DNA from: Stieleria mannarensis
GTDB lineage: Bacteria > Planctomycetota > Planctomycetia > Pirellulales > Pirellulaceae
DNA length: 64,000 nucleotides
Assembly (NCBI RefSeq): GCF_014154935.1
Contig: NZ_JACEHH010000026.1
Location: forward strand, 1-64,000
Direction of reading: 5' to 3'
In this document: positions 62,388 through 64,000 of the stretch, piece by piece
Layout of the letters: every line of letters starts with the position of its first letter
Numbering within the stretch: position 1 is the first letter of the stretch
The notes under the pieces: generated by a model
The model's input: the letters and a program-made list of their open reading frames with translations, nothing else
What the model was told of the DNA's origin: nothing
Database searches by the model: none
Translations under genes and position numbers: made by a program

Positions 62388-62698
62388 ACGACAGTCTCTA
62401 TAGCTTTCGGACAGAATGAAAACATGATACCGCAAATCCGAACAGCCAAGCAAAACAGTGTCTTGGCCCTCCAGGAACATCGTCCAGAATTCTGCTCCGT
62501 CGGCCACGGACACCCAGGCCCGCACCGTCGGATCGGAAAGTGATCCCGACTGAAGCTTCGGCAGCAGAAAATTCCGGGCACATGCAGCGTCAGATTCGGC
62601 GGTCGGCCCGCAAGTTCGCGGCTGAAGAATCGTTTCGCCGCCGGATCCGCGCGACTATGAGCGGCCAGTCTTGGTATCAAATACGACGACCAAATTGC
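62388..62698. other. Intergenic with possible coding relic
   Basis: Upstream of the PQQ-propeller gene and downstream (on that strand) of a secreted-protein gene. On the minus strand, in frame with the propeller start, a protein-like stretch runs to ~62590 (RAWVSVADGAEFW, TMFLEGQDTVLL). It could be a decayed domain or chance. No other gene supported. Confidence 0.35.
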
Positions 62699-63721
62699 TC
62701 AATCGCGTTTGACTTCTGGTAGATCTTGCCCCAGGTCCATTGCCCAACGCTGGTACTCCTTCAGCACCTGTTCTCGGTCGGAGAACGGTTTGACGACCAG
62801 CCGTGCGCGATACCCGTATCGCTGTCCAATGATGGGATCGCGGATCACGTACTGCCAATCCCAAGCCGGACTGTGTGTGTCGGGTTCCTCCTGCTGGTTG
62901 CGAAAGAAGTTCCACATCGCGAAACGAATCGAATCTGTTTGATCGAACAGCATAAGATACAGCAGTCGGTCCTGGTCCGTTTCTGAGGATCGGTCGGCGT
63001 CGATGACACCATAATAGAAGGGGGCGATGAACTTCTTTTGTGGGTTCTCATTCACGTTCAGTGCCTGAGCACCCTGTTCAAACGGCAATGGATCAATTCC
63101 GGCACAGGACACGGTGCCCAGTTCAAGTGTGTGGCCGACCGTTTCGCCAAATTCGACCCATCCGGTCCGGTCTCCTTCTGTTCCCCAAAAATGAATCCTT
63201 CGATCCAAGGCGCGATCGATGTAGGACGCCCACATCATCGCGACGTAACCTTGCGGGTACAGGTCTCGTCTGGGAGTGCAGCTGAAGTGCAGGTCGATCT
63301 GGTTCGGCTGGGTGAGGTCGTAGATCATTTCAGCCTGCAAACCCCACTGCGACCCTTCGCTCGGCCAGTGCAATTTGTACTTGCGATGATCGACACGAGT
63401 GAGTTCGCACGGATCCTGGCGCGGCGTGAACATCGAGATGCTATGCTGCTCTTTTGCACCGTTGAAGATGTGTTCGAAGTTTAGACCGACGGCATCATCT
63501 CGGAACAGGTTGTGATCGGAAATGCCTCTCAAAACAAGCGGTGAGAACCCGCTGCCTTGCCGATGCCGATTCGATTCATTGTCGTGAATCACGCCCGCGA
63601 AGGATGGCGATTCGATCCGCAGGGCGGTTTGTGCGCGGGCGATTGGTGCAGTCGCGAATAGCAGAACGGCAGCTAGTCCAGACAGGAATTGCATCGCCGC
63701 TGGAAACGCGAACGTTTTCAT
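62699..63721 (-). CDS. Secreted protein of unknown function
   Basis: A 340-residue protein. ATG 63721 gives a signal peptide ending in APIARAQ. The mature part is beta-rich with repeated aromatic residues (LNFEHIFNGAKEQHSISMFTPRQDPCEL, VAMMWASYIDRALDRRIHFWG), recalling planctomycete secreted sugar-binding or galactose-mutarotase-like proteins. No catalytic site recognised. Confidence 0.72.
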   Translation of the reverse strand: MKTFAFPAAMQFLSGLAAVLLFATAPIARAQTALRIESPSFAGVIHDNESNRHRQGSGFSPLVLRGISDHNLFRDDAVGLNFEHIFNGAKEQHSISMFTPRQDPCELTRVDHRKYKLHWPSEGSQWGLQAEMIYDLTQPNQIDLHFSCTPRRDLYPQGYVAMMWASYIDRALDRRIHFWGTEGDRTGWVEFGETVGHTLELGTVSCAGIDPLPFEQGAQALNVNENPQKKFIAPFYYGVIDADRSSETDQDRLLYLMLFDQTDSIRFAMWNFFRNQQEEPDTHSPAWDWQYVIRDPIIGQRYGYRARLVVKPFSDREQVLKEYQRWAMDLGQDLPEVKRD

Positions 63722-63750
63722 CCGAACCTGCCTGAGACATCGTTCGGGTG

Positions 63751-64000
63751 TCATTGGGCGTCCGCCTCTTCCAGCAGCCGACGATAAAACGTCCTGGCAT
63801 GTTCATAAGCAGCTTCGGCTTCTTGCTGCTCTGCTTCTGCGTACGTGGGTTGTTTCGATTTCCAGCATTGATCGACACCCGCCAGGCACCAACGGATGCT
63901 GGCGATGGGGCCGCGAATCGGCTTTCCGTCACAGACCACGTAAATCGGGTTGGTGTGCGCGTGCGGGAAAACTCGAATGGCCACCCATTGGCTCTCCTGG
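63751..64000 (-). CDS. C-terminal end of a CehA/McbA-type metallohydrolase-like gene (partial)
   Basis: The frame is open to the window edge. The end, WVAIRVFPHAHTNPIYVVCDGKPIRG ... DQCWKSKQPTYAEAEQQEAEAAYEHARTFYRRLLEEADAQ, matches the C-terminus of planctomycete PHP-domain (CehA/McbA-type) proteins, which carry a metal-dependent hydrolase core upstream. The internal GTG at 63984 is not the start. It shares strand with the secreted-protein gene 29 bases downstream. Confidence 0.65.
   Translation of the reverse strand, partial: QESQWVAIRVFPHAHTNPIYVVCDGKPIRGPIASIRWCLAGVDQCWKSKQPTYAEAEQQEAEAAYEHARTFYRRLLEEADAQ

Overview
The window reads as a high-GC chromosome segment of a planctomycete, most likely a Rhodopirellula/Pirellulaceae-type organism. 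The evidence is a BBP7-type outer-membrane barrel, Ser/Thr kinases paired with ECF sigma factors, many secreted or lipidated orphan proteins, small membrane proteins beginning with an NPY-type tag, futalosine-route menaquinone genes, and intergenic spaces full of palindromic repeats. No rRNA, tRNA or CRISPR array was recognised.

Layout. 0.4-1.9 kb: an IS66 remnant inside a truncated HUH (Y1) transposase gene. 1.9-3.5 kb: an outer-membrane barrel protein. 3.7-9.8 kb: a signalling block with an HTH-PtsN fusion and an orphan protein on the plus strand, facing a minus-strand run of histidine kinase, REC-HD-GYP, single REC and HD-GYP. 9.9-16.7 kb: a lipoprotein, a large orphan, a PLP homeostasis protein, a PilB/GspE-like protein with a broken P-loop, and an intact PilT. 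17-23.4 kb: sugar isomerase-thiS-thiG, a zinc-ribbon membrane protein, a lipoprotein, rpmB-gatC and a DUF1571-type protein. 24-30.5 kb: HemQ and PurC facing each other across an expanded palindromic repeat, a probable sugar-acid operon (GH10-like protein, SMP-30 lactonase, DapA-type aldolase) and a gamma-carbonic-anhydrase-like protein. 30.8-35.8 kb: two secreted proteins and a divergent kinase/ECF pair. 36-38.9 kb: a gene-poor island of small membrane proteins and palindromic repeats. 39-47 kb: trhO, tpx, a seven-haem cytochrome, and an operon of secreted protein, kinase and ECF sigma factor. 47-54.9 kb: a CYTH protein, orphans, a LarA-like protein, NUDIX, mqnB-mqnD and a low-molecular-weight phosphatase. 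55-64 kb: a BBP7 barrel, an orphan, a histone-deacetylase-like hydrolase, an NPY-tag membrane protein, an M50-CBS protease, a PQQ propeller, a secreted orphan and the 3' end of a further gene.

Themes. Signalling is rich: two kinase/ECF modules and a four-gene phosphorelay with two HD-GYP domains but no GGDEF. Several family members lack expected catalytic residues: an HN-type HD-GYP, a P-loop-less PilB, a GH10-like protein without either glutamate, a DFN kinase, and HemQ with Phe at a Tyr position. The most unusual signal is between genes. Dispersed palindromic elements, some with compensatory base changes and a possible cloverleaf fold, sit between convergent genes and in places supply the stop codons of both neighbours. 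One is interrupted in its hairpin loop by another miniature element, and a matching uninterrupted copy lies elsewhere in the window.
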